From NCBI RefSeq assembly GCF_003248505.1, contig NZ_QFOA01000058.1:1-20671 (forward strand): 20,671 nucleotides of DNA. Reading direction: 5' to 3'. The first letter of the stretch is position 1. The number at the start of each line of letters is the position of its first letter. This document shows positions 7,514 through 13,518 of this stretch, piece by piece. Source of the stretch: Sphingobium sp. GTDB taxonomy: Bacteria > Pseudomonadota > Alphaproteobacteria > Sphingomonadales > Sphingomonadaceae. Made by a program: the position numbers and the translations under genes. The notes beneath the pieces were generated by a model. The model was not told where the DNA came from. It worked only from the letters and a program-made list of their open reading frames with translations, and did no database searches.

Positions 7514-7642
7514 GACGCGTGATGATCCCGTTGGGGTAAGGCGTGCCCCATATTGGCGTCATCAAAGCTTCATGACTAGGCTTTCCTTTCGCGTCCGAGA
7601 CGCTATAGGACGTGCCGCGCCGACAAAGCCAGTCGGCCCTGA

Positions 7643-7717
7643 TGGGGCGTAGCCAAGCGGTAAGGCAGCGGTTTTTGGTACCGCCATGCGCAGGTTCGAA
7701 TCCTGCCGCCCCAGCCA
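7643..7717 (+). tRNA. tRNA-Gln, anticodon TTG
   Basis: A 75-nt cloverleaf. The acceptor TGGGGCG (7643-7649) pairs with CGCCCCA (7707-7713). The D arm AGCCAAGCGGTAAGGC follows, the anticodon loop TTTTGGT gives anticodon TTG, and the T arm is AGGTTCGAATCCT. The discriminator is G with encoded CCA at 7715-7717. The sequence immediately downstream holds no intact gene until 8117. Confidence 0.96.
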
Positions 7718-7722
7718 CCGAT

Positions 7723-7808
7723 TTTTGCTGGTGTTCGATGCTGCCGGGAATTTGTCCACGGGGCATTCCATATCGCAATGAGGGCCTCCGGCACTGCGAC
7801 CAGCAAAA
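7723..7808. repeat. 10-bp inverted repeat directly after tRNA-Gln
   Basis: TTTTGCTGGT (7723-7732) is matched by its exact reverse complement ACCAGCAAAA (7799-7808), with 66 bases between. The left arm begins six bases after the tRNA CCA end. No coding potential was seen between the arms. It may be a small element relic or part of a tRNA 3' processing region; its role is unknown. The wider 7718-8116 stretch has no intact gene. Confidence 0.4.
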
Positions 7809-7913
7809 CTAGATTAGCGGTGGGCGCATAAACGCCTGAAGACGCGGCCAGACATGGCTCGCTATTCTTGCCGCCAGCTGACCGCACCCATTGGCGTAGT
7901 CGCTGTTTCCGCT

Positions 7914-8051
7914 TCAGAACTTCGCCGTGAGATTGACACCGACGGTGCACTGGGACCCTGCCTGACAATATACGGCCGCGGCATCATGATCGGCGAACGT
8001 AAGATAATTCGCTGGCGGCCTTGGGTCGGAAAAGCGAAATCGATGGCCCAC
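7914..8051 (-). pseudogene. Possible C-terminal remnant of an outer-membrane beta-barrel protein
   Basis: The minus strand is open from 8084 to the TGA at 7916-7914. It ends in TVGVNLTAKF, which has the alternating hydrophobic pattern and terminal Phe typical of the last strand of outer-membrane barrels recognised by the BAM complex. The preceding stretch contains YLTFADHDAAAVYCQAG. No start codon with a ribosome site and no upstream barrel sequence is present, so if real it is only a tail fragment. The assignment rests on a short C-terminal pattern and could be chance. Confidence 0.3.
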
Positions 8052-8072
8052 CCCGTCGACCGGGGTGGGCCA
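8044..8072 (-). terminator. Strong GC-rich hairpin, probable terminator of the protease/secreted-protein unit
   Basis: TGGCCCACCCC (8044-8054) pairs perfectly with GGGGTGGGCCA (8062-8072), closing to a 5-base loop if one more G-C pair forms. On the minus strand it lies 45 bases after the stop of the Gly/Ser-rich protein gene and is followed by a moderately T-rich stretch, not a clean T tract. It may also act from the plus strand. Confidence 0.5.
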
Positions 8073-8088
8073 CTGCGGCGTGAACTAT

Positions 8089-8126
8089 TTTAAGACTTCA
8101 CATCGAATTTAAGACTTCACATCGAA
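8089..8126. repeat. Exact tandem duplication of 19 bp at a gene's 3' end
   Basis: TTTAAGACTTCACATCGAA occurs at 8089-8107 and again, adjoining and identical, at 8108-8126. The second copy contains the last codons and the TGA stop of the Gly/Ser-rich secreted protein gene (minus strand). The first copy therefore repeats the stop region beyond the gene. Being exact, the duplication looks recent and replication-slippage-like. Confidence 0.85.
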
Positions 8127-8983
8127 GCCTGATTCGATCCGGCCGGCTTTGCGGGCGTTGCCCCAGTGTTGGGGGCCGACGCTTGCTCGATCTGAGCTGC
8201 CGACATCGCCGACATCACGGCGGTGCCGCTGGCGGTGAAGTTGGCGGCCGGCAGCGTCGCCGTGTGGTTGCCAATCTTAACCAGCATCTGTTGGATTGCG
8301 CCCTGGCCATTGGTCACCAGCCGCTGGACCTTGCCGATCCGCTGGCCGTCCGGCCCCAGCACCGGCATCCCGCGTGTCACTTGGAACCCGCCGTCGGTAC
8401 TGCCCGAGCCGGAAGCCGTGGCATTGCCACTATCGACCAGCCCGCCGGTCGCGTCCGAACCGTCGGCACTGCCCGACGCACGGCTCGCGCCCGATAGCGT
8501 GCCGGAGGCGGTGGAAACCAGATTGCCTGCGGTTCCCTGTGCGGTCCCGGCAATCTGCCGGACGGCACCCGACGCCGCCTTGCGGCTATTCGCCAAGGCA
8601 CCACGCACGGCGTTGGTGCCCATCAGCTGTCCATCGATGCTTCCCGACCCGCTGCCGTTGACACCGCTGGCTTCGCTGCCCGTGACAGTGCGGGCGGGCC
8701 CGGCGACCATCTGGTCGATCGCGCCGTTAACGCTGGCGTCGGCGTTGCGGTCGGCATGGACCGTGCCGGTCTTGCGATTGACGCTCATATTTCCGCCGGT
8801 CGAGCCGGCGCTGCGCAGCGTGCCGGTCATATCCGATCGGACGCTATCGATGTTAGAGCTGATCGAGCCCGCTCTGCCCAGCGAGCCGCCAAGCCCGCCA
8901 CTCAAAGTCCCGCCCAGCAGCTGGGCGTGCACAGGAGCGGCGGTCATTAACAGGGCGGTTGAAGCGATAAGGAGTCTGCGCAT
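8117..8983 (-). CDS. Secreted Gly/Ser/Ala-rich protein with a PRC-barrel-like C-terminal segment
   Basis: A 288-residue exported protein of unknown function. A signal peptide (1-20, ending VHA) is followed by a long low-complexity part (about 21-200) rich in Gly, Ser, Ala and Thr. The compact segment GMPVLGPDGQRIGKV (205-219) to about residue 265 resembles a PRC-barrel-type strand arrangement; that resemblance is tentative. The mature N-terminus QLLGGTLSGG...LGRAGSI shares a motif with the adjacent protease's mature N-terminus. ATG 8983 was chosen because AAGGAA precedes it and a signal peptide starts there. A GGATT-N17-CGTT promoter-like element lies at 9059-9034, about 50 bases upstream. 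It is the second gene of a same-strand pair with the S8 protease, 103 bases apart. A substrate or surface partner role is inference. Confidence 0.78.
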   Translation of the reverse strand: MRRLLIASTALLMTAAPVHAQLLGGTLSGGLGGSLGRAGSISSNIDSVRSDMTGTLRSAGSTGGNMSVNRKTGTVHADRNADASVNGAIDQMVAGPARTVTGSEASGVNGSGSGSIDGQLMGTNAVRGALANSRKAASGAVRQIAGTAQGTAGNLVSTASGTLSGASRASGSADGSDATGGLVDSGNATASGSGSTDGGFQVTRGMPVLGPDGQRIGKVQRLVTNGQGAIQQMLVKIGNHTATLPAANFTASGTAVMSAMSAAQIEQASAPNTGATPAKPAGSNQASM

Positions 8984-9033
8984 GGAATGTTCCTTTCTCC
9001 GATCCGGGAGAGCCATTTGGCTCCTGCTAGCAA

Positions 9034-9059
9034 AACGACGCCCCACACCGGCTTAATCC
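9034..9059 (-). promoter_or_regulatory. Candidate ECF-type promoter of the secreted-protein gene
   Basis: On the minus strand GGATT (9059-9055) and CGTT (9037-9034) are separated by exactly 17 bases, as in the divergent region at 10334-10365. The element sits about 50 bases upstream of the ATG at 8983. The layout matches the -35 GGAAC-like / -10 CGTT-like pattern known for ECF sigma factors, with T replacing A and T replacing C in the -35. Promoter activity is inferred. Confidence 0.5.
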
Positions 9060-9086
9060 AGCGCTCAAGAATTTTTTTGCCGGGCC

Positions 9087-10307
9087 TCAACGGGACCGCC
9101 GACAGTCCCCGCACAGTAGGCCCCGGCCATAAAGTCGGGCGTTGCCCAGCGGCTGCGCCTCGCGGTCCAGCGCTTGGACGACATCGCCCCCGAGTACAGC
9201 CGCGGCGGCACGGGCCGCCACCAGCGGCACCGCGTAGGACGTGCCGCGCACCTGCCGCCAGCGCCCGCGGGCATCGCTGGCAGCCATGTCGGCCCCGGGC
9301 GCGGCATAATCGAGGTGGAGTGCGCGCCCGGCTTCGATCAACGCTCGATTGCGCCCGTCGACCGCTGTAACCGCGAGAACTCCGGGATAGGAGGCAGGGT
9401 AGGCTGGCGGGGCTGCCGGACCATCGTTACCCACCGCCGCGACCACCACCGTGCCTCGCCGCCGCGCCGCCGCCACTGCGCGACCGATCAACGGATTGTC
9501 CGGGCCGACAAGGCTGATCGAGATCACCCGGACCCCGGCACCGGTCAGCCAGTCGAGCGCACGGGCCACGGCCAGCGCATTGCCGCCAGCGGGATCGGCA
9601 CCATAGACATCGGCGACAAGGATTCGGCGGATCCCGGCTGCGACCAGCAAGGACGCGGTGGCGCTGCCATGGGCGCTGGCGCGCGGGGCGCCCGTGGCAA
9701 AGCCGCGGGTGGCAGCTACCCTGATGCCGGGTCCCGGCCCACCGTCGATCAGGCCAACCGGGGTTTCGATCCCGCCTTTCGACTCAGAGGGCGAACGCAT
9801 CTCGGTTTCTACCGCCCCCGCTGGCTCATGCAGCGTATCGGCAGTGATCGTGGCGTCGGGCAATCGCGAGCGCAACAGCGCTTCGGCCCGAGCCAGCGGC
9901 TGATCGATCGGCACTGCCAGGCGGACCACCGCCAGATTGAGCACCGCCAACCGTTCCTCACCTTTGAGGACAAAACCGGCGTCGCGCGCGGTCGCCAGCT
10001 GGGCTTGGGTCGGGTCGACAAGCAGGAGTTCACCCCGACGCGCTGGGGCACCGCTGTCGTCGCGTTCGATCGTCTTGCGGTTGCGGCGGACCAGTTCGTC
10101 GATCCGGTCCAGCCGAAGGCGGGCCAGCGTGTCGGCATTGGACACCACTTCGTCCACCGTGCGCAAGGCCGGATCGGCTATGGAACCCACCGCCCCGAGC
10201 GTGCGGTCTATCGTTCCACCGAGCAGCGGCCTGCCGATCTGGGCCGCGACGGGCGTGGCGCAGCCGGTTAGCGCAGCCAGTAAGGCAATCAGGTTTCGCA
10301 TCGACAT
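9087..10307 (-). CDS. Periplasmic S8 (subtilisin-like) serine protease
   Basis: A 406-residue exported subtilase. The N-terminus is either a type I signal (cleavage after residue 22, VAA|Q) or a lipoprotein signal (LTGC, Cys16). Residues 94-160 (GELLLVDPTQAQLATARDAG and onward) look like a short propeptide/inhibitor-type domain. The catalytic set is complete: Asp188 in VGLIDGG, His213 in AHGSATA, oxyanion Asn294 in AVGNDGPA and Ser357 in RGTSYAVP. The usual HGTHVA is altered to HGSATA. Between signal and propeptide is a basic helical region (RLRLDRIDELVRRNRK). It is divergent from the ECF sigma gene across a palindromic promoter-like element. It may process the anti-sigma factor or the neighbouring secreted protein (inference). 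The ATG at 10301 (residue 3) is an alternative start; neither has a strong ribosome site. Confidence 0.9.
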   Translation of the reverse strand: MSMRNLIALLAALTGCATPVAAQIGRPLLGGTIDRTLGAVGSIADPALRTVDEVVSNADTLARLRLDRIDELVRRNRKTIERDDSGAPARRGELLLVDPTQAQLATARDAGFVLKGEERLAVLNLAVVRLAVPIDQPLARAEALLRSRLPDATITADTLHEPAGAVETEMRSPSESKGGIETPVGLIDGGPGPGIRVAATRGFATGAPRASAHGSATASLLVAAGIRRILVADVYGADPAGGNALAVARALDWLTGAGVRVISISLVGPDNPLIGRAVAAARRRGTVVVAAVGNDGPAAPPAYPASYPGVLAVTAVDGRNRALIEAGRALHLDYAAPGADMAASDARGRWRQVRGTSYAVPLVAARAAAAVLGGDVVQALDREAQPLGNARLYGRGLLCGDCRRSR

Positions 10308-10333
10308 CGTTTTGCTTATATCTCAGGTTCGAT

Positions 10334-10365
10334 GGATTAAACGAGGAGACAACGGCGTTTAATCC
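10334..10365. promoter_or_regulatory. Perfect palindrome forming a bidirectional ECF-type promoter candidate
   Basis: GGATTAAACG (10334-10343) and CGTTTAATCC (10356-10365) are exact reverse complements separated by 12 bases. Read on either strand, GGATT is followed after exactly 17 bases by CGTT. This is the spacing and approximate sequence of ECF promoters (for example GGAAC-N16/17-CGTT of EcfG-type sigma factors). It sits between the divergent protease gene (start 10307) and sigma gene (start 10408 or 10384), leaving short leaders on both sides. It could equally bind a dimeric regulator. Confidence 0.6.
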
Positions 10366-10407
10366 GCAGAAAGGGCGAAAGCGCTGACGCAGGACTTTCA
10401 GCAAGAA

Positions 10408-10872
10408 ATGCTCGAACTGCTGCCGCGTTTGCGACGGTTCGCGGCGGGCTTGGTGCGTGATCCGGTCGATGCCGACGACCTGTGCCAGATGACGATCGAA
10501 CGTGCGCTGCGCGCCCGGGCGCAATGGCAGCCGGGCACGCGGCTCGATAGTTGGATGTACCGGATCATGCGAAACCTCTGGATTGACGAAGTAAGAGCGC
10601 GGGGCCGCCGGACCGAAACCCTGGTCAGTGACGAACAGGGCTTGGCGATCGGTATGGACGGCGCACAGGACGCTGCGGTAGGTCTGTCCGACATAGGCCG
10701 CGCACTGGCGCTCCTCCCGCCGGACCAGCGCGAAGCGGTATTGTTGGTGATGGTCGAAGGGTGGTCCTACAAGGAAGCTGCGGAGATCGTCGGCTGCCCG
10801 GTCGGTACACTCAATTCGCGGCTGGTGCGCGGGCGCGACGCGTTGATGGCGCTGCTGGGAGAAGCGGTATGA
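10408..10872 (+). CDS. ECF-family RNA polymerase sigma factor
   Basis: A 154-residue minimal sigma-70 factor with only regions 2 and 4. Region 2 is seen in RFAAGLVRDPVDADDLCQMT (10-29) and LDSWMYRIMRNLWIDEVR (46-63). Region 4 is in LALLPPDQREAVLLVMVEGW (100-119), followed by SYKEAAEIVGCPVGTLNSRL (120-139), the helix-turn-helix. It directs RNA polymerase to a small promoter set, probably including GGATT-N17-CGTT sites in front of itself and its neighbours. Its TGA overlaps the anti-sigma ATG as ATGA, so the two are translationally coupled. The start is uncertain: ATG 10408 has only a poorly spaced AGGA, whereas in-frame CTG 10384 has AAAGGG eight bases upstream and would add (M)TQDFQQE. Confidence 0.93.
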   Translation: MLELLPRLRRFAAGLVRDPVDADDLCQMTIERALRARAQWQPGTRLDSWMYRIMRNLWIDEVRARGRRTETLVSDEQGLAIGMDGAQDAAVGLSDIGRALALLPPDQREAVLLVMVEGWSYKEAAEIVGCPVGTLNSRLVRGRDALMALLGEAV

Positions 10873-11558
10873 ACGTGACCCCTGAAAAGCTTGCCGCCTT
10901 CGCCGACGACCAGCTTGACGCGAACGAGGCCTTGGCCATCGGTGCCGCCATTGCCGCCGATCCCTTGCTGCAAGCCAAAGTAGCGGCGCATCGTGCGCTG
11001 CGTTCGAAACTGTCTGCCCATTTCGCCCCGGTGGTGGAAGCGGAAGTGCCCGAACGGCTGCGCCGCGCCGTGCTCGACGGCGGGGGGAACGGGGAGGTGG
11101 TCGACTTCGCTGCGGTCGCGCACCGTCGCGTACCCCCGCCGGTGCTACGCTATGGCTTCCCAGCGCTGGCAGCTTCGCTGGTACTGGCGGTACTTGGATA
11201 CAATGCTCTGCAATCCCGGAACTATGCCGGCGGCGCTGTGGCAGAGGCACTTGACCGCCAGATCGCATTTCGCGCGCCTGCGGATGCTCCGGTGCGGGTT
11301 TTATTGAGCTTTCGCAACGGCGAGGGGCAGTTCTGCCGCGCCTATTCTTCTGGGTCACGATCTGGGATTGCGTGTCGGGACGATCTTCGCTGGCGTGTGC
11401 GCTACACGGGTGATGCGGAGCAGGGCCAGCAGACCGACTATCGCCAGGCCGGCAGCGCCGATGCCGCGGCGATGGCTGCGGCCCAGGCGATGGCTGTCGG
11501 CCCTGCGCTCGATGCGAAGGAAGAGGCTGCCGCTGTAAAAAGGCGCTGGCAGCCCTAA
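10869..11558 (+). CDS. Membrane-anchored anti-sigma factor
   Basis: A 229-residue single-pass membrane protein, predicted to hold the upstream ECF sigma at the inner membrane. The cytoplasmic N-terminal part (1-90) has the anti-sigma helical start TPEKLAAFADDQLDANEA and several amphipathic helices. It lacks the zinc-binding HxxxCxxC of ZAS domains. A transmembrane helix runs about 92-113 (PVLRYGFPALAASLVLAVLG). The periplasmic part (114-229) contains FCRAY (Cys156) and IACRDD (Cys169), two cysteines that could form a disulfide, and the tail is Ala-rich and basic at the end. It starts at 10869, overlapping the sigma stop (ATGA). Regulated proteolysis or redox control of the sigma factor is inference. 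Confidence 0.88.
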   Translation: MNVTPEKLAAFADDQLDANEALAIGAAIAADPLLQAKVAAHRALRSKLSAHFAPVVEAEVPERLRRAVLDGGGNGEVVDFAAVAHRRVPPPVLRYGFPALAASLVLAVLGYNALQSRNYAGGAVAEALDRQIAFRAPADAPVRVLLSFRNGEGQFCRAYSSGSRSGIACRDDLRWRVRYTGDAEQGQQTDYRQAGSADAAAMAAAQAMAVGPALDAKEEAAAVKRRWQP

Positions 11559-11601
11559 CGACATCGGTGCCGGGCACGTTGGCTTTGCTTTTATTACGAT
11601 T

Positions 11602-11837
11602 GACGCGCAATATCCTCCATCATGGCCCTATGTCTCGATCTACCGCAATTATGTCAAAGCAATGGAGCCGGGAAGTTGTGTCGGCGGCGAATATGCGAAT
11701 GTCGGGGAAGTCCTGGAGGCGACGCTCGAGGTGACTTTCATCGGCAACGTCAACAATCTGTTCAACGAGAAATACTGGACTTAGATCAATATCGGGGGGG
11801 CATTAACGCAGCCATGAGCGAGCGCCTGTATGGGTAG
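11602..11837 (+). pseudogene. Decayed C-terminal piece of a TonB-dependent receptor (probable)
   Basis: The plus-strand frame, open from 11539, contains LEATLEVTFIGNVNNLFNEK then YWT and a TAG at 11782-11784. The NNLFNEKYW motif is the strongly conserved penultimate-strand signature of TonB-dependent receptors. If the TAG is a mutated CAG, the frame continues INIG. Then, after a run of seven G (11794-11800) and a +1 shift, it continues INAAMSERLYG, similar to the usual receptor tail. It ends at TAG 11835-11837 without the final strand. No 5' part exists; the upstream sequence is the anti-sigma gene. This is a nonfunctional remnant, and the identity rests mainly on one motif. Confidence 0.45.
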
Positions 11838-12061
11838 TGGACACCAAAAAGGCCATGACAGCACTCTCATAAACCGTGTCGCCTGATCGCTAGGAGGATT
11901 CCACGTCGAAAGGCGGTCGGCAGGCAGCGCGCCATCGGCTTCGACTTTTTCACCCAGCCGCCGGTCAAGACATCGATGACGCTCCAGGCGGCGTGCTTAA
12001 GGCGCTGGCCATGAAGGATAACTTAAGTACGTCTACCCACTCAGCGACCATCAGGCTGGTG
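11838..12061. other. Gene-poor spacer beyond the receptor remnant
   Basis: No convincing gene was seen in this stretch on either strand. Short open frames exist, but they lack ribosome sites, signal peptides or recognisable motifs. It separates the ECF module (plus strand) from the convergent end of the copper operon. No clear intrinsic terminator was found for either unit here. Confidence 0.5.
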
Positions 12062-12406
12062 TCAGCTGCCGCCTTCGATCTGCCTGACCAGCATTTGCGC
12101 GGCGAAATCGGGCACGCCGGCCCGTTCCAGCCGCACCCGGTCGCGGATCGGGCCGTTGCCGCACAAGATCTGCACCCATTGGCCCGAGCGTCGGGCGAGG
12201 ACCATATCGCCGCTGCGTGCCCCCTGCGTCCAAAGGGCGAGCGCATAATCGCCGCTAAGATAGATGCGTTCGATCGTGAGGGGCGATCCATCGGCACCTA
12301 AAGCCTGCTCTATGGTGGCGCGTATCTGATCCCGATCCAGAGCGCTGTTCGGGATACAGGCGCTCGCCAGCAGCAAGAGCGGCAGAATAAAGCGCCAATC
12401 ACGCAC
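12062..12406 (-). CDS. Copper uptake system-associated small lipoprotein
   Basis: A 114-residue exported protein. The signal peptide ends in LASAC (Cys17), a slightly atypical lipobox, so it is probably a lipoprotein. The mature part has the alternating beta pattern LTIERIYLSGDYALALWTQG, then a single later Cys in WVQILCGNGPI. I recognise it from context as the small protein that often accompanies PCu(A)C and SCO genes in sphingomonads; its biochemical role is not known. Its start overlaps the SCO gene's end by 8 bases, so it is the last gene of the copper operon and translationally coupled. Confidence 0.7.
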   Translation of the reverse strand: MRDWRFILPLLLLASACIPNSALDRDQIRATIEQALGADGSPLTIERIYLSGDYALALWTQGARSGDMVLARRSGQWVQILCGNGPIRDRVRLERAGVPDFAAQMLVRQIEGGS

Positions 12407-13034
12407 GGATAAGTTCGCGCAAACGGCCGATGCTGGTCGCCGCCGGCTCGGCAGGGTCCATCATCTCGACATAGCGGCCACGGCTGTCGAACAACATTAT
12501 TCCGGCCATATGGTCGATCGTGTAGTCGCCGCCCGCCACCGGGACCTTGGCAAAATACACGCCATATGCATCGGTGATCTGCTTGATCTGCGCTTCGGTT
12601 CCGGTCAGGCCTATGATCGGCGTGTCGAACAACGTCAGATAGTGGCCGATGTCAGATGGCTTGTCGTGGCCAGGATCGACCGAAACGAAGACGATGTTGA
12701 ACTTGTCGCCCTCCGCCCCGAACTGCTTGCGAAGCTGCGCCATGCGGCTCAGCGTCGTGGGGCATATATCGGGGCAGCGGGTGAAGCCGAAGAAGATCGC
12801 ATAGGGCTTGCCCAGCAGGGTGCGGTCGGTAACGGTTCGTCCCTTCGTATCGGTCAGGGTAAATGGACCGCCCGGGCCGCTGGCAGACGCCAATGCGGGC
12901 GCATCGCCCGCCCAGCGGGGCATGAGGATCATCGCGGCCACAACGCCCAGCAGCAATGCGACAACGCCGATAACGATAAATTCCGCGCGCCGTGATGGCG
13001 CGGGACGGACTTCCTGCGGATCAGTGTCCGTCAT
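12399..13034 (-). CDS. SCO family copper-binding thioredoxin-fold protein
   Basis: SCO proteins deliver copper to the CuA site of cytochrome c oxidase or act in periplasmic thiol/copper handling. The 211 residues comprise a cytoplasmic N-terminus, one membrane anchor (about 18-38) and a periplasmic thioredoxin fold. The copper ligands are present: Cys87 and Cys91 in FTRCPDICPT, and His175 in YTIDHMAG. FVSVDPGHD (116-124) is a further family motif. The gene overlaps the PCu(A)C gene's end by 14 bases and is itself overlapped by the next gene. The operon context supports a role in moving newly imported copper to respiratory enzymes. Confidence 0.94.
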   Translation of the reverse strand: MTDTDPQEVRPAPSRRAEFIVIGVVALLLGVVAAMILMPRWAGDAPALASASGPGGPFTLTDTKGRTVTDRTLLGKPYAIFFGFTRCPDICPTTLSRMAQLRKQFGAEGDKFNIVFVSVDPGHDKPSDIGHYLTLFDTPIIGLTGTEAQIKQITDAYGVYFAKVPVAGGDYTIDHMAGIMLFDSRGRYVEMMDPAEPAATSIGRLRELIRA

Positions 13035-13494
13035 GGCTGGCCTCCATACCGTGAGTGACGGATTCCACTTTCATTTGCACAGTAACCGCGCCTGCCTTGG
13101 CGAAGCGCAGGGTCAACGGCACGAACTTCCCCATCGCCAGCGGCGTCTTGAGGCCGATGAGCATGATGTGAAAGCCGCCTGGCTTCAACTCCAGCCTCCC
13201 GCCCGCCGGAACCGCCAGACCGCCTGGCACGGGGCGCATCCGCATGATGCCGTCATTCATCGTCATGCTGTGGATTTCGACCTTTTGCGCGGCGGGGGAG
13301 GTGGCGCTCACCAGTTGGTCACCGGTCTTGCCTCCATTGACAATGGTCATGAAGCCGCCGCCCACGCTCTGCCCCGGCGCGGTCTGCCGGGTCCAGGGAC
13401 GCTCGATGGTGACAGGCCCCTTGCGATAATCGTTGGCGAGCGCCGGCACGGCGAGGCAGGTGAGGATGGCAAGCGTCGCGGGAAGAAAGCGCAT
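13021..13494 (-). CDS. Periplasmic copper chaperone PCu(A)C
   Basis: A 157-residue secreted protein with signal peptide 1-20 (ALA|N). The Cu(I)-binding set of the family is visible: His75 in EIHSM, Met86 ten residues later, and His109 with Met111 in FHIML, close to the published HX10MX21HXM pattern. The C-terminal tail THGMEASHDGH adds more His/Met. Proteins of this family hand Cu(I) to cytochrome oxidase CuA, often together with SCO, which is encoded next and overlaps by 14 bases. It starts 24 bases after the TonB-dependent receptor stop. Confidence 0.94.
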   Translation of the reverse strand: MRFLPATLAILTCLAVPALANDYRKGPVTIERPWTRQTAPGQSVGGGFMTIVNGGKTGDQLVSATSPAAQKVEIHSMTMNDGIMRMRPVPGGLAVPAGGRLELKPGGFHIMLIGLKTPLAMGKFVPLTLRFAKAGAVTVQMKVESVTHGMEASHDGH

Positions 13495-13518
13495 GATGGA
13501 GCTCCTTTTACAATCGAA

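Noticed and set aside
7511..7561. 7-bp inverted repeat as MarR operator
   Set aside because: The arms are short and 37 bases apart with no conserved core, too weak to list as a regulatory site.
8989..8993. GGAAC on the minus strand as a canonical ECF -35 element
   Set aside because: It lies only a few bases before the secreted-protein ATG and is part of the AAGGAA ribosome site, so it cannot be a promoter for that gene.
9174..10271. 365-codon plus-strand open frame opposite the protease
   Set aside because: The protease has a complete catalytic set on the other strand. The antisense frame has no recognisable motif and no ribosome site.
10030..11610. 526-codon minus-strand open frame opposite the sigma and anti-sigma genes
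   Set aside because: The opposite strand encodes recognisable sigma and anti-sigma domains. This frame is a low-complexity Arg/Pro-rich shadow that also crosses the start of the protease gene.
11965..12297. 110-codon minus-strand frame overlapping the copper-associated lipoprotein gene
   Set aside because: It overlaps a coupled gene in another frame and has no signal or family motif.
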